Shown here piece after piece: positions 19,001-27,414 of a DNA stretch of 64,000 nucleotides. The position numbers and the translations under genes are program-made. A model generated the notes under the pieces. It was not told the DNA's origin. It worked only from the letters and a program-made list of their open reading frames with translations, and did not search any database. Location of the stretch: NCBI GenBank assembly GCA_034437555.1, contig DAOTTQ010000055.1, forward strand, positions 1 through 64,000. Reading direction: 5' to 3'. The stretch's first letter is position 1. Every line of letters begins with the position of its first letter. This stretch comes from JANWYT01 sp034437555 (GTDB lineage Bacteria; Chloroflexota; Anaerolineae; Aggregatilineales; Phototrophicaceae).

Positions 19001-19836
19001 CTTTGGCGGTCTAGGTTAAACATGACATCTTGCACAGAGCGATTGATAATTGAAAGGTTGCCCCCCAAACGCTGACTATCTTGGTATAGGGTGGCAATTT
19101 CTTTCGAACGTACTTCTATTAAAGAGCGGGCATCACTTATTTGGCGATAGCGTACGGCTTGTAATAGCACCAAGCCCACCAACACCACCATCACCCCATT
19201 ACCGTTGTTTTCTCGGATGGCGGGCATAATCACGGCAACTGAATACAGCAGTAAGTCCATTCCCACGCTTTTATTGACAATTGCCCGCAGTTCTTCGCCA
19301 TTTTTGCGTGTTATCCACGCCCCTAACAAGTACCAGAAGGGATAAACAACGAGTGCCGTGCCAATGATGGCGAACCAATCTTCTGCGCGGGAGAAGTCTT
19401 TAAGAGGTAGCACACCCCCCAAAAAATAAAACATGCTGAACGTCACAATTGCGCCAAGCGCGCCAATAATGACACGGTCTAGGTATTCGCCTAACCCCAA
19501 ATGAAAGGGCGTGCTTAACTTATGCATAAAGTGATTCCACAACAGGGCAATCGCAGTTCCTAAAAAGATAATGACCAAGACAGGCATTAGCCCAGTAACG
19601 AAGGCAGATACGATAACTGCAAAGGAAATATAGCCCGTCCATAGCCCGTTCTTCACATCACCAGCAAAAGAGGTAGACACCGTATACAGCATTAAAAGGG
19701 CTATCCACAGCAGCACATTTTCCAGGCTACGTTGATGAAAAACATCTTGCCGAATTTCCCACACCAAAACCGCGGCGGGAATAATCACAAGCAATTGATG
19801 GGGTTTGAGATGGATACTTCGTAAAGAATTAATCAC
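16030..19836 (-). CDS. Giant membrane histidine kinase with multiple GAF domains
   Basis: A 1268-residue sensor kinase. About seven membrane helices occupy residues 10-230. Then come four GAF-like domains (roughly 270-410, 430-580, 600-750, 765-910), a PAS domain (about 920-1030), HisKA with MVIHDLRSPLGAI (acceptor His near 1045) and HATPase with NLLHNAFKFTPEN, CDSGPGIPEDKR and GTGLGLTFCKLAI. All boxes look functional. The start is a GTG at 19836, 12 bp behind the O-antigen-ligase-like gene; there is no ATG closer. Ligands of the GAF domains cannot be predicted. Such stacked-GAF kinases are typical of Chloroflexota and Cyanobacteria. No partner regulator is adjacent. Confidence 0.9.
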   Translation of the reverse strand: MINSLRSIHLKPHQLLVIIPAAVLVWEIRQDVFHQRSLENVLLWIALLMLYTVSTSFAGDVKNGLWTGYISFAVIVSAFVTGLMPVLVIIFLGTAIALLWNHFMHKLSTPFHLGLGEYLDRVIIGALGAIVTFSMFYFLGGVLPLKDFSRAEDWFAIIGTALVVYPFWYLLGAWITRKNGEELRAIVNKSVGMDLLLYSVAVIMPAIRENNGNGVMVVLVGLVLLQAVRYRQISDARSLIEVRSKEIATLYQDSQRLGGNLSIINRSVQDVMFNLDRQSAIDVACEVACFVTGASKAAVFFVTDRLHLRPMATHNITLPPDMSFTYYPERYTNGAHIVKDINLTDDAQLKKLAIASTFRATLETPLKTGNVVVGYIAVYHEEPHQYEQNDINLLEMLSSQLTAAFDNADLLQALELYASEQAQLVQISRMTTSHLDLDLVIADVCFVMPNMVQMEVAQIGILGGATHGSLEIYYQNPLNNQLTTKNLLISDYVELNNLIENPLTANPCILSLDDDSLSDEVRLWMEQEGWQTMAITPLTIMRQSYGVVILGSSEPVTFLDNHRRLLEMATNQVSAQIHNARIHHITEISLAQQLEQLALIENIAQKVSQSLELDLIIANVMDAALQATQADTVEIALRDEARWQLITLARQPDETAVTVFQDEPDPIIQKVAKERHLVMDGNHDGRNSFLAVPLLSGGEVVGVLKLASEKPNFFTGEHASFTQSLAGHAAISIDNAHLLGERQEQINTLTALRTLTLESVGTLSHEFVSLAILKATLTLLGGEEAVLFGYDVRTDELVIHMGAALQAGNVIQRIPSFPPQTVLEAVRYGKVQVVHRPRQTNEQGEKSFGTLLLIPIVRQGTIRDIVVLGYTRYARFTEREMNTIELLSAQVAGHLDNVMLNQAIQESNERLRVILDSTRDGIILLDNGGRVQDANIAASSMLQTDLNKHLNENFKRLMQHYYSNGENDAENGMVQIGNFSTVDSVPNEQEFALHYRGAVDHVRALILPVRDRDGMGVGRLLLLRDITEEQTLINTRESLQRMVIHDLRSPLGAIISSLAFMQILIEDFPENQTVDIRKTVSISLESSNTLMRLMDTLRDLPRLKDREMHLQQQMISMRLLAQKAYDMLGASFKEANINMEIRVPNEAQVYVDVDLVRRVLINLLHNAFKFTPENGTILIVAETLPDDMMRVLVCDSGPGIPEDKRELIFEEFKQVEGQIPARGGRGTGLGLTFCKLAIEAHGGYITVEANSLLDGACFAFTLPTTSAK

Positions 19837-19848
19837 GATGAGTTACCG

Positions 19849-21237
19849 TTAATGTTGTCTTTGTTTATCTTCATTATAACGCCTAATCTGAACTTCTGCA
19901 TAAATCCCCATCCCCAAACCATAGAGCCACCACCCTAAAAAGGCGTATCGGTCAAAAAGCGTAATGGCATCCCCCATGCCATATAGCAAATGCGCCAATA
20001 GCCCTGCCCCTACTGCCCACGCCAAGATGGTTAAATCGGTGTATTTTTGCCGAATAACACGCCACAACAAGAAGAAAATGACACCATACCCCCCCACCCA
20101 AAATAGCACGCCAAACACACCCAAATCGGCTGCTATTTGTATCAGTTCGTTGTGGGCGTGGGGTGCAGTAAAGTTAATACGCTCAAAGTATTCAATTTGA
20201 TAATCAGGAGTGCGAATAGCACGCCTAAACATATTCATTCCCACGCCTGTAATAGGATAATCGCTTAACATGCGTAGCCCACGATTCCATAGCTCTAGCC
20301 GTGTACTAAGGCTGGACGCATCACGAGCCGAAAGCGTGGGCGCAGTAGGTAGGTCATTTTGGGGCGCACCCGTCGGCAGACCCAATAAAATAACGCCTTG
20401 CAACACCGCCACACACACCAGCCCCCCAAGAACTGTCCATCGCATACGGCTCTTAAGATGAAAGAGCGCAAATAGCCCCAATGCCACGCCAACCCCCAGC
20501 AATGCAAAACGACTTTGCCCTAAGAACAAGGCAAATCCCAAGAGGACGGCGATGGGGAACGCAAACACCCTAATGGGCTTGTGCCATACCAATACAAACA
20601 TAAGCGGAAACAGCCAAGCAATTGCGCCCCCAATTTCATTTGGATTAAACGATAGCATCATATCGGGCAAAAATTGACGGAAGGGGAGCGTAGGTAATAG
20701 GCGTGTAATGGGGTCTAAACTATCACTTTTGGTGTGCCATTGCGTGGCAATTAAACCCAATGTACCCACAACACAACCCATTGCTAAACTAACATAGAGT
20801 AAGTAACTACATTTTCTATACACTCGTACACAATCTATACTGAAAATAATTATCCACATTCCCAGCAGGGGGCGACACACCAGCACCCAAAAACTCTGTC
20901 GGGCGTTAGGTGCATTAGTAAAATTAAATAACATTACAGCTAGAAGAGCTATGGAAACTAAAATAGTAATGAAAGATATTGCAATAGGTATTACCTCAGC
21001 TCTTTCTTCGCTTAAAACACCCAAATCTGTACTTGTAGCGCGTTTTAACAAAGTTCCCCAAATCACAAAACGAACCGTAAAAACGGGAATTGCCAGCCAT
21101 AGCAAATTTAACCAGTTATCGCGTATTGGGGGAGAATGATGCCAAAACGTAAGCAAAATTATCGATAAAATGAACAATTCAACTAAAACAAATGCCCTCG
21201 AAATTGGTACTAATCTTGAATTGACAAACCCTATCAT
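19849..21237 (-). CDS. O-antigen ligase/polymerase-like membrane protein
   Basis: A 462-residue protein with about ten to twelve membrane helices and a large loop before the C-terminal helices, the Wzy_C/WaaL plan. The diagnostic region is ITGVGMNMFRRAIR followed by APHAHNELIQIAADLGVFGV, where the family's conserved arginine and H-N-E motif sit. Members join or polymerise lipid-linked glycans on the outer face of the cytoplasmic membrane, or ligate glycans to proteins. It is the first gene of the operon with the two giant histidine kinases. The 3' half overlaps no other gene. Acceptor and donor are unknown; a monoderm-like Chloroflexota would have no lipid A, so an exopolysaccharide or glycoprotein role is more likely than LPS ligation. 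Confidence 0.8.
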   Translation of the reverse strand: MIGFVNSRLVPISRAFVLVELFILSIILLTFWHHSPPIRDNWLNLLWLAIPVFTVRFVIWGTLLKRATSTDLGVLSEERAEVIPIAISFITILVSIALLAVMLFNFTNAPNARQSFWVLVCRPLLGMWIIIFSIDCVRVYRKCSYLLYVSLAMGCVVGTLGLIATQWHTKSDSLDPITRLLPTLPFRQFLPDMMLSFNPNEIGGAIAWLFPLMFVLVWHKPIRVFAFPIAVLLGFALFLGQSRFALLGVGVALGLFALFHLKSRMRWTVLGGLVCVAVLQGVILLGLPTGAPQNDLPTAPTLSARDASSLSTRLELWNRGLRMLSDYPITGVGMNMFRRAIRTPDYQIEYFERINFTAPHAHNELIQIAADLGVFGVLFWVGGYGVIFFLLWRVIRQKYTDLTILAWAVGAGLLAHLLYGMGDAITLFDRYAFLGWWLYGLGMGIYAEVQIRRYNEDKQRQH

Positions 21238-21336
21238 TCGCGTTTATCCTTACGTGATTATAAAACATGAAAAATTTCCGTTGCCGTTTATTTCAGAATT
21301 TTTCTAGGTTTTTAATGATGGTACTTTGGTACGTGA

Positions 21337-21365
21337 TTGACACACATAACTAATTTTGTTACACT
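21337..21365 (+). promoter_or_regulatory. Sigma-70-type promoter of the SARP/BTAD regulator gene
   Basis: TTGACA (21337-21342) and TACACT (21360-21365) are spaced by 17 bp, 84 bp before the start codon at 21449. The intervening leader is AT-rich, with no further clear structure. Confidence 0.7.
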
Positions 21366-21448
21366 AATAGGCAGTCAATAGGTAACGTAAGTTACGAATA
21401 GCACCTTTTACGACAACTTGTAAAAAAAGAATAAAAAAGGATCTAAAA

Positions 21449-22756
21449 ATGGCACTGTCCACTCTGAGCAACTCTCCTGTTTCATCTATTAAGAAGTACA
21501 TAGACAACAAAAAAGTTGTGATTCTTTATCCCAACACTTTGTATAAAAGTCAATTGACGGCGTATTTTACAAGAGAGATAGAAGGTACTGTATTCTATCA
21601 TCAGTTGTCACGCCCCAATATACCATTACAAGATTGGATAATTGAATCTTCGCGTGAGTTTAACCTGATTGACAATGATTATGATGCCGACAAAGTAATC
21701 GAAGGCGCACAAGGTTCTAAGAATCCTTCGGATTGGGCAAATAGCATTGTTAAAGCCTTTAAGAAGCTAAAGAACAGCAAAAACGTCATTTTCTTTGATG
21801 ATTTTGACCTTACACCACCAACAAAAGAATTAGCAACTTTCCTTGGCACATTGCTAGACAATTTGCCCTCAAACTGCATTGCGGTATTTAGTTCTCGTTT
21901 ACTTGCCTATTATCCTTGGGTTGAATTTGTTACAAAATCACAAGGAATTATACTTGGCACAGGATTTAGAAAAAGCAGCATCGTTTTAACCCCCAGCGAA
22001 GGCTCTAACCCCCAGCTTGAAGTAAGCGCATTTGGTACGGGTTCAGCGTATGTTAATGGCGTAGAAATGACTCATTGGGATGGCTCACTTCCACGTTTCT
22101 TGTTCTTCTATTTAGTTGACAATCCATTAGTAACAAGAGACCAAATATTCACCATGTTTTGGCCCTCACTTGGTACAAAAGAAGCAACCAATGTTTTCCA
22201 TGTAACAAAACGAAAAATTGGTGAACGCCTAACTGAAATTGTAGGTGACGGTAACGACTATGAACTAACCTCTTATGGTGCTGGTTTTTATAGCCCCAGT
22301 AAAAATGTCGTCAGGCATTATGATGTAGGTGAGTTTATTGATGCCGTTACAGAAGCCCACGAAACAGAAGATGAACAACATCAGGTGGAATTACTTCAAC
22401 GCGCAATTTCTCTCTACAAGGGCGATTTCTTATCAACATTAGATGCCACATGGGCAAATGAACGCCGTGAATATCTAAAATCACTCTATGTTAAAGCACT
22501 TGTAACAATGGGACGCATTCACCTTAAGCATCAATTACACGACGAAGCCTTAAACTACTTTAAGACCGCCTTGAAATATGTGCCACAACGTGAAGAGATT
22601 CATCGTGATGTTATGCAAGTCTACGCGGAGTCTGGACGTACACAAGAAGCTGTACTGCAATATCGCACATTAGCAGAACGCTTAAAACAAGATCTTGACC
22701 TTCCCCCATCAAAGGAAACCCGCGCTCTGTACGAAAAAATCATGGCGGACTACTAA
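21449..22756 (+). CDS. SARP/BTAD-type transcriptional regulator with a degenerate NTPase-like N-terminus
   Basis: A 435-residue protein. Residues 1-190 resemble a STAND/MalT-type NTPase remnant: the strand KKVVILYP is followed by NTLYKSQ where a P-loop GxxxxGKS would be (Lys33-Ser34 kept, glycines lost), and VIFFDDFDL (113-121) looks like a Walker B strand. Residues about 195-280 form an OmpR/SARP-like winged helix (LPRFLFFYLVDNPLVTRDQI, FHVTKRKIGERL), and about 295-432 a BTAD helical-repeat domain (YDVGEFIDAVTEA to the C-terminus). SARP/BTAD proteins bind direct repeats and activate transcription; targets here are unknown. AAGGAT precedes the ATG. It has a good promoter and terminator, so it is monocistronic. 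Confidence 0.8.
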   Translation: MALSTLSNSPVSSIKKYIDNKKVVILYPNTLYKSQLTAYFTREIEGTVFYHQLSRPNIPLQDWIIESSREFNLIDNDYDADKVIEGAQGSKNPSDWANSIVKAFKKLKNSKNVIFFDDFDLTPPTKELATFLGTLLDNLPSNCIAVFSSRLLAYYPWVEFVTKSQGIILGTGFRKSSIVLTPSEGSNPQLEVSAFGTGSAYVNGVEMTHWDGSLPRFLFFYLVDNPLVTRDQIFTMFWPSLGTKEATNVFHVTKRKIGERLTEIVGDGNDYELTSYGAGFYSPSKNVVRHYDVGEFIDAVTEAHETEDEQHQVELLQRAISLYKGDFLSTLDATWANERREYLKSLYVKALVTMGRIHLKHQLHDEALNYFKTALKYVPQREEIHRDVMQVYAESGRTQEAVLQYRTLAERLKQDLDLPPSKETRALYEKIMADY

Positions 22757-22796
22757 ACTGAAGGAAAGATAGTCACGTATAGAAATATAAAATCAG

Positions 22797-22824
22797 AAGG
22801 GCGCAAACCATTTGCGCCCTTTTT
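22797..22824 (+). terminator. Rho-independent terminator of the regulator gene
   Basis: AAGGGCGCAAA and TTTGCGCCCTT form a perfect 11-bp stem with a 3-base loop, followed by a T-run, 40 bp past the stop codon. Confidence 0.9.
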
Positions 22825-22880
22825 GCGTGTATGGGCTATAATGCAACACATCATACAGGCACAGTAGAAAGCGATGCTTA

Positions 22881-23657
22881 ATGAAAAACCGTTCTCACTA
22901 TGGATTATCACGTCGTCAAGTGTTGCTGGGAGCAATAGCAGGCACAAGCCTTTTGGCATTGCCAACCCTAGCGCAAGAAAAGGCATGCGAAATTGTGAGT
23001 TCTCAGCGAAGCACCATTGTGCAACGGGGCAATAAAGACCGCGCCGAATTTTGCCTAACGTATGATGACTGTTGGGACGAAGCACTCACCTACAAAATTG
23101 GAGAGGCACTATCACAACGCGGGCTACAAGCCACGTTCTTCCCGGCAGGCATCGCCATTCGCGCTAATATAGACAACCCCACAGAAGGCTATGAAAACCT
23201 ATACTCCAAATTGTTAGATATGGGGCATGAATTTGGATGCCACACCTTTAGCCACCCCGACATCACCGACTATAGCGCACGCGCTCTTTTATATAACGAG
23301 GTTTTGCCATGGCAAGACGTGCTAGAAGAAGCCTTAGGTGCGCCCTATGAAACGGTGGGGTTTCGCCCGCCCTATGGCATTACCACGGATGCGCTCTTTA
23401 CAGTTAGCATCCAAACGGGCTTGCCGATTGTGCTGTGGTCGGCAGATATGCAAGACCATCTATGTAGCAAAGACCCCGCCATCTGCCAGCCGATATTAGA
23501 AAAACGCTTTGAAAACACGCTTAAAAACGGCGCGTTGTACTTACATCACTGCACAGAAGGCGCATTAGGTGTTTTAGCGCACCAAGTGGCAATTGCCGAA
23601 GAAATGAGCCTGCGCCATGTGTTACTCAGTGAACTGCTAGTGAATTTTTGTGGCTAG
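22881..23657 (+). CDS. Exported polysaccharide deacetylase (NodB family)
   Basis: A 258-residue protein with a twin-arginine-like signal (LSRRQVLLGAIAG then a hydrophobic stretch and a cleavage-like ALPTLAQ site near residue 31). The NodB domain shows motif 1 LTYDDCWDE (Asp62-Asp63), motif 2 HTFSHPD (His121, His125, metal ligands) and motif 3 RPPYG (Arg162). Such enzymes remove N- or O-acetyl groups from cell-wall or exopolysaccharide sugars outside the membrane. Motif 1 has Cys in place of the usual Gly (DDC instead of DDG). A TATAAT at 22837-22842 lies 40 bp upstream. It is convergent with the TIR-TPR gene, with 11 bp between stops. Confidence 0.87.
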   Translation: MKNRSHYGLSRRQVLLGAIAGTSLLALPTLAQEKACEIVSSQRSTIVQRGNKDRAEFCLTYDDCWDEALTYKIGEALSQRGLQATFFPAGIAIRANIDNPTEGYENLYSKLLDMGHEFGCHTFSHPDITDYSARALLYNEVLPWQDVLEEALGAPYETVGFRPPYGITTDALFTVSIQTGLPIVLWSADMQDHLCSKDPAICQPILEKRFENTLKNGALYLHHCTEGALGVLAHQVAIAEEMSLRHVLLSELLVNFCG

Positions 23658-23668
23658 GCGTTGCTCCT

Positions 23669-25663
23669 TTAGGGTGTCGCCGTAGGCGTTGCGCTTGGGA
23701 TGGCAGTCTGCGATGCTGTAGGCGTTGCGCTTGCTGCCAATGCGTCCTCTGTTTCAATAATTTCCTGTAAAAAGTCATCTGGAATGACAAAACCCAGCCG
23801 TTCGGCTTGCCGTATATCCTGTATACCCTGTTGCAGAAAACCCGTTTGTTCTTCAGGAGCAAGGGCTTTATCTGCCAATGAAAAGTAAATTATGGAGCGG
23901 TCAACATGGATATTAGGGTTATTAGGTTCTATCAAAAGGGCTTGGTTGAAGTCTGCGAGTGCGCCCTCAAAATCCTCTTTTTCACGCCTCGCAACACCCC
24001 GATTGTAATAGGCTCTCATATAGCTTGGATCAAGGGCAATGGCTTGTGTAAAACTTTCAACCGCACCGTCTACATCCCCCATACGGAAAAGTGACACCCC
24101 ACGGTCACCATAAGCGGGGGCGTATTGCGGATTTAGTGCGATGGCACGCTCAAAATCTTCTAAGGAATCTTCTATATTGCCTTGCTCGTTGTGAATAAGC
24201 CCACGATTGTAATAGGCTTCGGCAAAAGTATCGTCAAGAAGAATTGTTTGGTCATAGTCTTTAAGCGCATTAGGAATATCCCCTAAGGTCGCATAGGAAA
24301 TGGCGCGATTATGATATGCAATTACAAGGTCGGGGTTTAGGATGATGGCTTGGTTAAGGTCTGCGAGTGCGCCCGTAAAATCGCCCACGTCACGCCTTGC
24401 AGCACCTCGATTATTATAGGCGATGGGGTATTCTGGATCGATGCGTATCGTTTCGCTAAAATCGGCAATCGCCCCCTCAAAATCGCCCATATCGTACTTC
24501 ACACGCCCGCGCCCTAAGAACGCTAAATCGTTAAGGGGGTCAAGGGCTATTGCGCGGTCAAAATCTGCTATCGCCTCTTCATATTGTTTTTGTTCGGTGT
24601 ACACAATACCACGCGCTTGATAGGCAATGGATTGGTCGGCATAAAGTTCTACAAGGTTTGTTAGCTCTTTAAGTTGTTGGTCGGGGTTGTCTCTTTGTAA
24701 CATGGCATTGCCAAACCCCAGCGCAATGTCTTGTACGATAGCCGCTTGCGTTAGTGTAGGGGGAATTTGGGTTGCGGTGGCTTGCGCGTTTGCCACCTGA
24801 ATACTCGCCACCGTAGAACGTTCATTGGCTGTAAACTCACGGGCTACGGCAATATTTGCCCCATTGATAGCGTTTGCGCTAATCAGCGATGCCACAATCG
24901 CAGATGCAATGGCAAACACTCCCACCCGTTGCAGGCGTTTGGTACGGGTAATTTGCTCTTGGGCAATGCGTTGGCGTTCATTTTCTGCCTTACGGCTTTC
25001 CTGAATATAGCCGATGTGTTCGGGCGTAGGGGCGGGCTTTTTCCCCTCATTTTGCCACTTTTCTGCTGAGAGCAACGCCTCACCTAGCAATAAAAAGCTA
25101 GGATTGCTCTGACTTTCTCCCCATTCTTGCGCCCGCCCTAGCAAGATATTGCTTTGACGAATATACAGAAAGTCCTTATCAAAGGCTTCTGTTAATGTGG
25201 GCAATTGTGACGGAATATCTTCTTTGTTGGCAATGAACAGGCTTTGTTCGCCCTCTACGGTTTGCCAGTTTTTCTCTGCCAGCGCAACCATATCACGTTC
25301 TCGCGTGATAAATTGAAGATAGTCTTGGTTACGAATACGCTCTAGCATATAGGCAACACTATCCTCTTTTATGGCGTTTTCGTGGCGAATAAAGATTGTG
25401 CGTTTTTGGAGTGCTTGGGCGTATTCTAGCTCTAGCTGGCATACGGGCGAGGACATAGAGCGTGGGCTAACGATAAAAATGAAGTTATCAGAGGCGAAAA
25501 TGCCCTGCTTTATTTGTGTCCACCATTCCTCTGTTAGCTGTAGTTCTTTTACATCTTGCCAAATGCGTTTGCCAGTTTGCTCTAGGGCAAGGCGAAGTGT
25601 AGTGACAAAGTTACCGTCTTTGGTGGAATACGAGATAAATGCGTCATAAAATACATCACCCAT
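23669..25663 (-). CDS. TIR domain protein with membrane anchor and TPR repeats
   Basis: A 664-residue protein: TIR domain (about 3-135, YDAFISYSTKDGNF at its start), a linker, a membrane helix (VFAIASAIVASLISANAI, about residue 250), eight TPR repeats (about 345-620, AYYNRG-type) and a Pro/Thr/Ala-rich tail. TIR domains either cleave NAD or mediate assembly. In the helix that carries the catalytic glutamate of NADase TIRs (WWxEI) this one reads EEWWTQIKQGI, with Gln in place of Glu, so NADase activity is doubtful. Start: ATG at 25663, with AGGGAGG 7 bases upstream; an upstream ATG at 25684 is less likely because it precedes this ribosome binding site. Divergent from the kinase-receiver gene, possibly sharing a control region. 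Confidence 0.88.
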   Translation of the reverse strand: MGDVFYDAFISYSTKDGNFVTTLRLALEQTGKRIWQDVKELQLTEEWWTQIKQGIFASDNFIFIVSPRSMSSPVCQLELEYAQALQKRTIFIRHENAIKEDSVAYMLERIRNQDYLQFITRERDMVALAEKNWQTVEGEQSLFIANKEDIPSQLPTLTEAFDKDFLYIRQSNILLGRAQEWGESQSNPSFLLLGEALLSAEKWQNEGKKPAPTPEHIGYIQESRKAENERQRIAQEQITRTKRLQRVGVFAIASAIVASLISANAINGANIAVAREFTANERSTVASIQVANAQATATQIPPTLTQAAIVQDIALGFGNAMLQRDNPDQQLKELTNLVELYADQSIAYQARGIVYTEQKQYEEAIADFDRAIALDPLNDLAFLGRGRVKYDMGDFEGAIADFSETIRIDPEYPIAYNNRGAARRDVGDFTGALADLNQAIILNPDLVIAYHNRAISYATLGDIPNALKDYDQTILLDDTFAEAYYNRGLIHNEQGNIEDSLEDFERAIALNPQYAPAYGDRGVSLFRMGDVDGAVESFTQAIALDPSYMRAYYNRGVARREKEDFEGALADFNQALLIEPNNPNIHVDRSIIYFSLADKALAPEEQTGFLQQGIQDIRQAERLGFVIPDDFLQEIIETEDALAASATPTASQTAIPSATPTATP

Positions 25664-25816
25664 GCGATTACCTCCCTGTTGCATTCACGATAAGCAAAAG
25701 TATATCTCATAAGCAAATGCCCCACAACAAACGCCATAAAGAAAAACCATGCGTAACTTTTGAGTGTGTGTTATCATTAAATGCCATAGAGTCATGTCAT
25801 AGGGGTAGGTGAACGG

Positions 25817-27382
25817 ATGTCACTGTTAGGCGTAAAACTGAACGGAAGATACCAAGTATTAGAGCATCTTGGCGAAGGCGCAACGTCTACCGTTTACAAG
25901 GGCTTAGACACACTACTAGGGCGCGAAGTAGCGTTAAAAGTGTTGCTTCCCCATGTCCGTGAAACCACCCGTAAACGCTTCTTTCAAGAAGCAATGGCGG
26001 CTGCCCAACTGAATCATCCTAATATCATGGCAATTTATGACCGTGGCGATGACAATGACCGCAGCTTCTTGGTCATTGAGTTCGTAGACGGCGAAACTCT
26101 AACGTATTACATCCCCTCATCGCCGGATGTGGTGGTGGCGTTGGGTGTACAAATTGCGCGTGCGCTAGACTATGCTCATGAGCGTGAAATCATTCACCGT
26201 GACATTAAGCCCGCCAACATCAAAGTGACCAAAGACGGACAAGTTAAAATTATGGACTTGGGGCTGGCGTTGCCCCGTGAAGCACAGCGCGTTACTGCGC
26301 CTGGCATGGTGATTGGTACGCCTGCATATATTTCACCCGAACAAGCACAGGGCTTGCCCTTAGACCGCCGTACCGATATTTACTCATTGGGCATTGTGCT
26401 ATATGAGATGGCAACAGGGCAATTGCCCTTTAACGCGGATGACATCACGGCATTATTGCTTCAGCATGTGCAACAGCCCGCGCCCCCGCCACGCCTGATT
26501 ATTCCCGATTTGCCACGCGCTTTAGAAAGCGTGATTCTTAAAACCCTAGAAAAGAAAATAGACCGCCGTTTTCAAAACGCGCGAGGTCTGGCAGATTCAC
26601 TGATTGCCGCCTTGCCCGATGCGCCTAATGCCGCCGACAGCATGACCACCATTGCCAAACGCCCTATTTGGGCAAAGGCGCAAACCGATATTTTACGGGA
26701 TGGCACAAGCAATAAAGCCACGCGCATTGTGATGGCAGATGACCACACCCTTTTAAGGCGCACCTTAGCCAGCTATTTAGAGCAGCACGATGAATTTGTG
26801 GTGATTGCAGAGTGTAGTGATGGCGATAGCGCGTTGATACAAACCATTGCTATCCAGCCCGACTTGCTGATTTTAGACCTCAACATGCCCGGCAGAGGGG
26901 GGCTAGACATTCTGCCCGAAGTCCGCGCCAAAGCCCCCAAAGTGAAGGTACTCATTTTAACGGGGCGTGATGACGACCTGTACATCATTCGGGCGTTGCG
27001 TTCTGGCGCACATGGCTACTTGCTAAAGTCTACCGATGAGCAAAAATTGCTAGAAAGCATCCGCAAGGTGCTGGATGGTGAAATTGTGCTGGGCAAGGGC
27101 GTAGCGGAAAAAGTGGTGAGTGGCTTGCTGACAGGCAGAGATAAGAAGTATTTAACCGAAGTTGAAAACGACATGCTGCTTTATGTGGCGAAGGGCTATA
27201 GCAACGAACAACTTACCGAAGTGCTAAATTTGCCCATGACGGGCGTTATTGAAACGCTGGCGAATGTGATGGAAAAGCTCGGTGTGCGTGACCGCAATGC
27301 CGCCGCCCTCCGCGCTCTTGCCACAGGACAATTGGTATTAGAGGATTTGCACCATTTACCCGCCCCACCCGATGAACAATAG
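25817..27382 (+). CDS. Ser/Thr protein kinase fused to receiver and LuxR-like HTH
   Basis: A 521-residue fusion. Residues about 10-275 are a eukaryote-type kinase with Gly-loop LGEGATSTVYKG, catalytic Lys in VALKVL, HRDIKPANIK (Asp near 126), DLG in place of DFG, and GTPAYISPEQA. Residues about 300-415 are a complete receiver domain: acidic MADDH, phospho-Asp in LLILDLNMPGRGG (near 354), Thr in ILTGRD and Lys in YLLKS. Residues about 435-500 fit a NarL/LuxR-type HTH (LTEVENDMLLYVAKGYSNEQL, EKLGVRDRNAAALRAL), though the recognition helix is unusual. The kinase could modify the receiver or sense independently. No membrane segment or PASTA domain. ATG at 25817 with AGGTGAACGG upstream. Confidence 0.92.
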   Translation: MSLLGVKLNGRYQVLEHLGEGATSTVYKGLDTLLGREVALKVLLPHVRETTRKRFFQEAMAAAQLNHPNIMAIYDRGDDNDRSFLVIEFVDGETLTYYIPSSPDVVVALGVQIARALDYAHEREIIHRDIKPANIKVTKDGQVKIMDLGLALPREAQRVTAPGMVIGTPAYISPEQAQGLPLDRRTDIYSLGIVLYEMATGQLPFNADDITALLLQHVQQPAPPPRLIIPDLPRALESVILKTLEKKIDRRFQNARGLADSLIAALPDAPNAADSMTTIAKRPIWAKAQTDILRDGTSNKATRIVMADDHTLLRRTLASYLEQHDEFVVIAECSDGDSALIQTIAIQPDLLILDLNMPGRGGLDILPEVRAKAPKVKVLILTGRDDDLYIIRALRSGAHGYLLKSTDEQKLLESIRKVLDGEIVLGKGVAEKVVSGLLTGRDKKYLTEVENDMLLYVAKGYSNEQLTEVLNLPMTGVIETLANVMEKLGVRDRNAAALRALATGQLVLEDLHHLPAPPDEQ

Positions 27383-27414
27383 CGCGTTTTGTGTGATGAG
27401 ATAGGTTGGATAAG

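Noticed and set aside
21526..21534. Isolated copy of TTATCCCAA (another at 32075-32083)
   Set aside because: Both lie inside coding genes as single copies, as expected by chance; not taken as DnaA boxes.
23685..23734. Direct repeat of GTAGGCGTTGCGCTTG
   Set aside because: Encodes the low-complexity Pro/Thr/Ala tail of the TIR-TPR protein; not a separate element.
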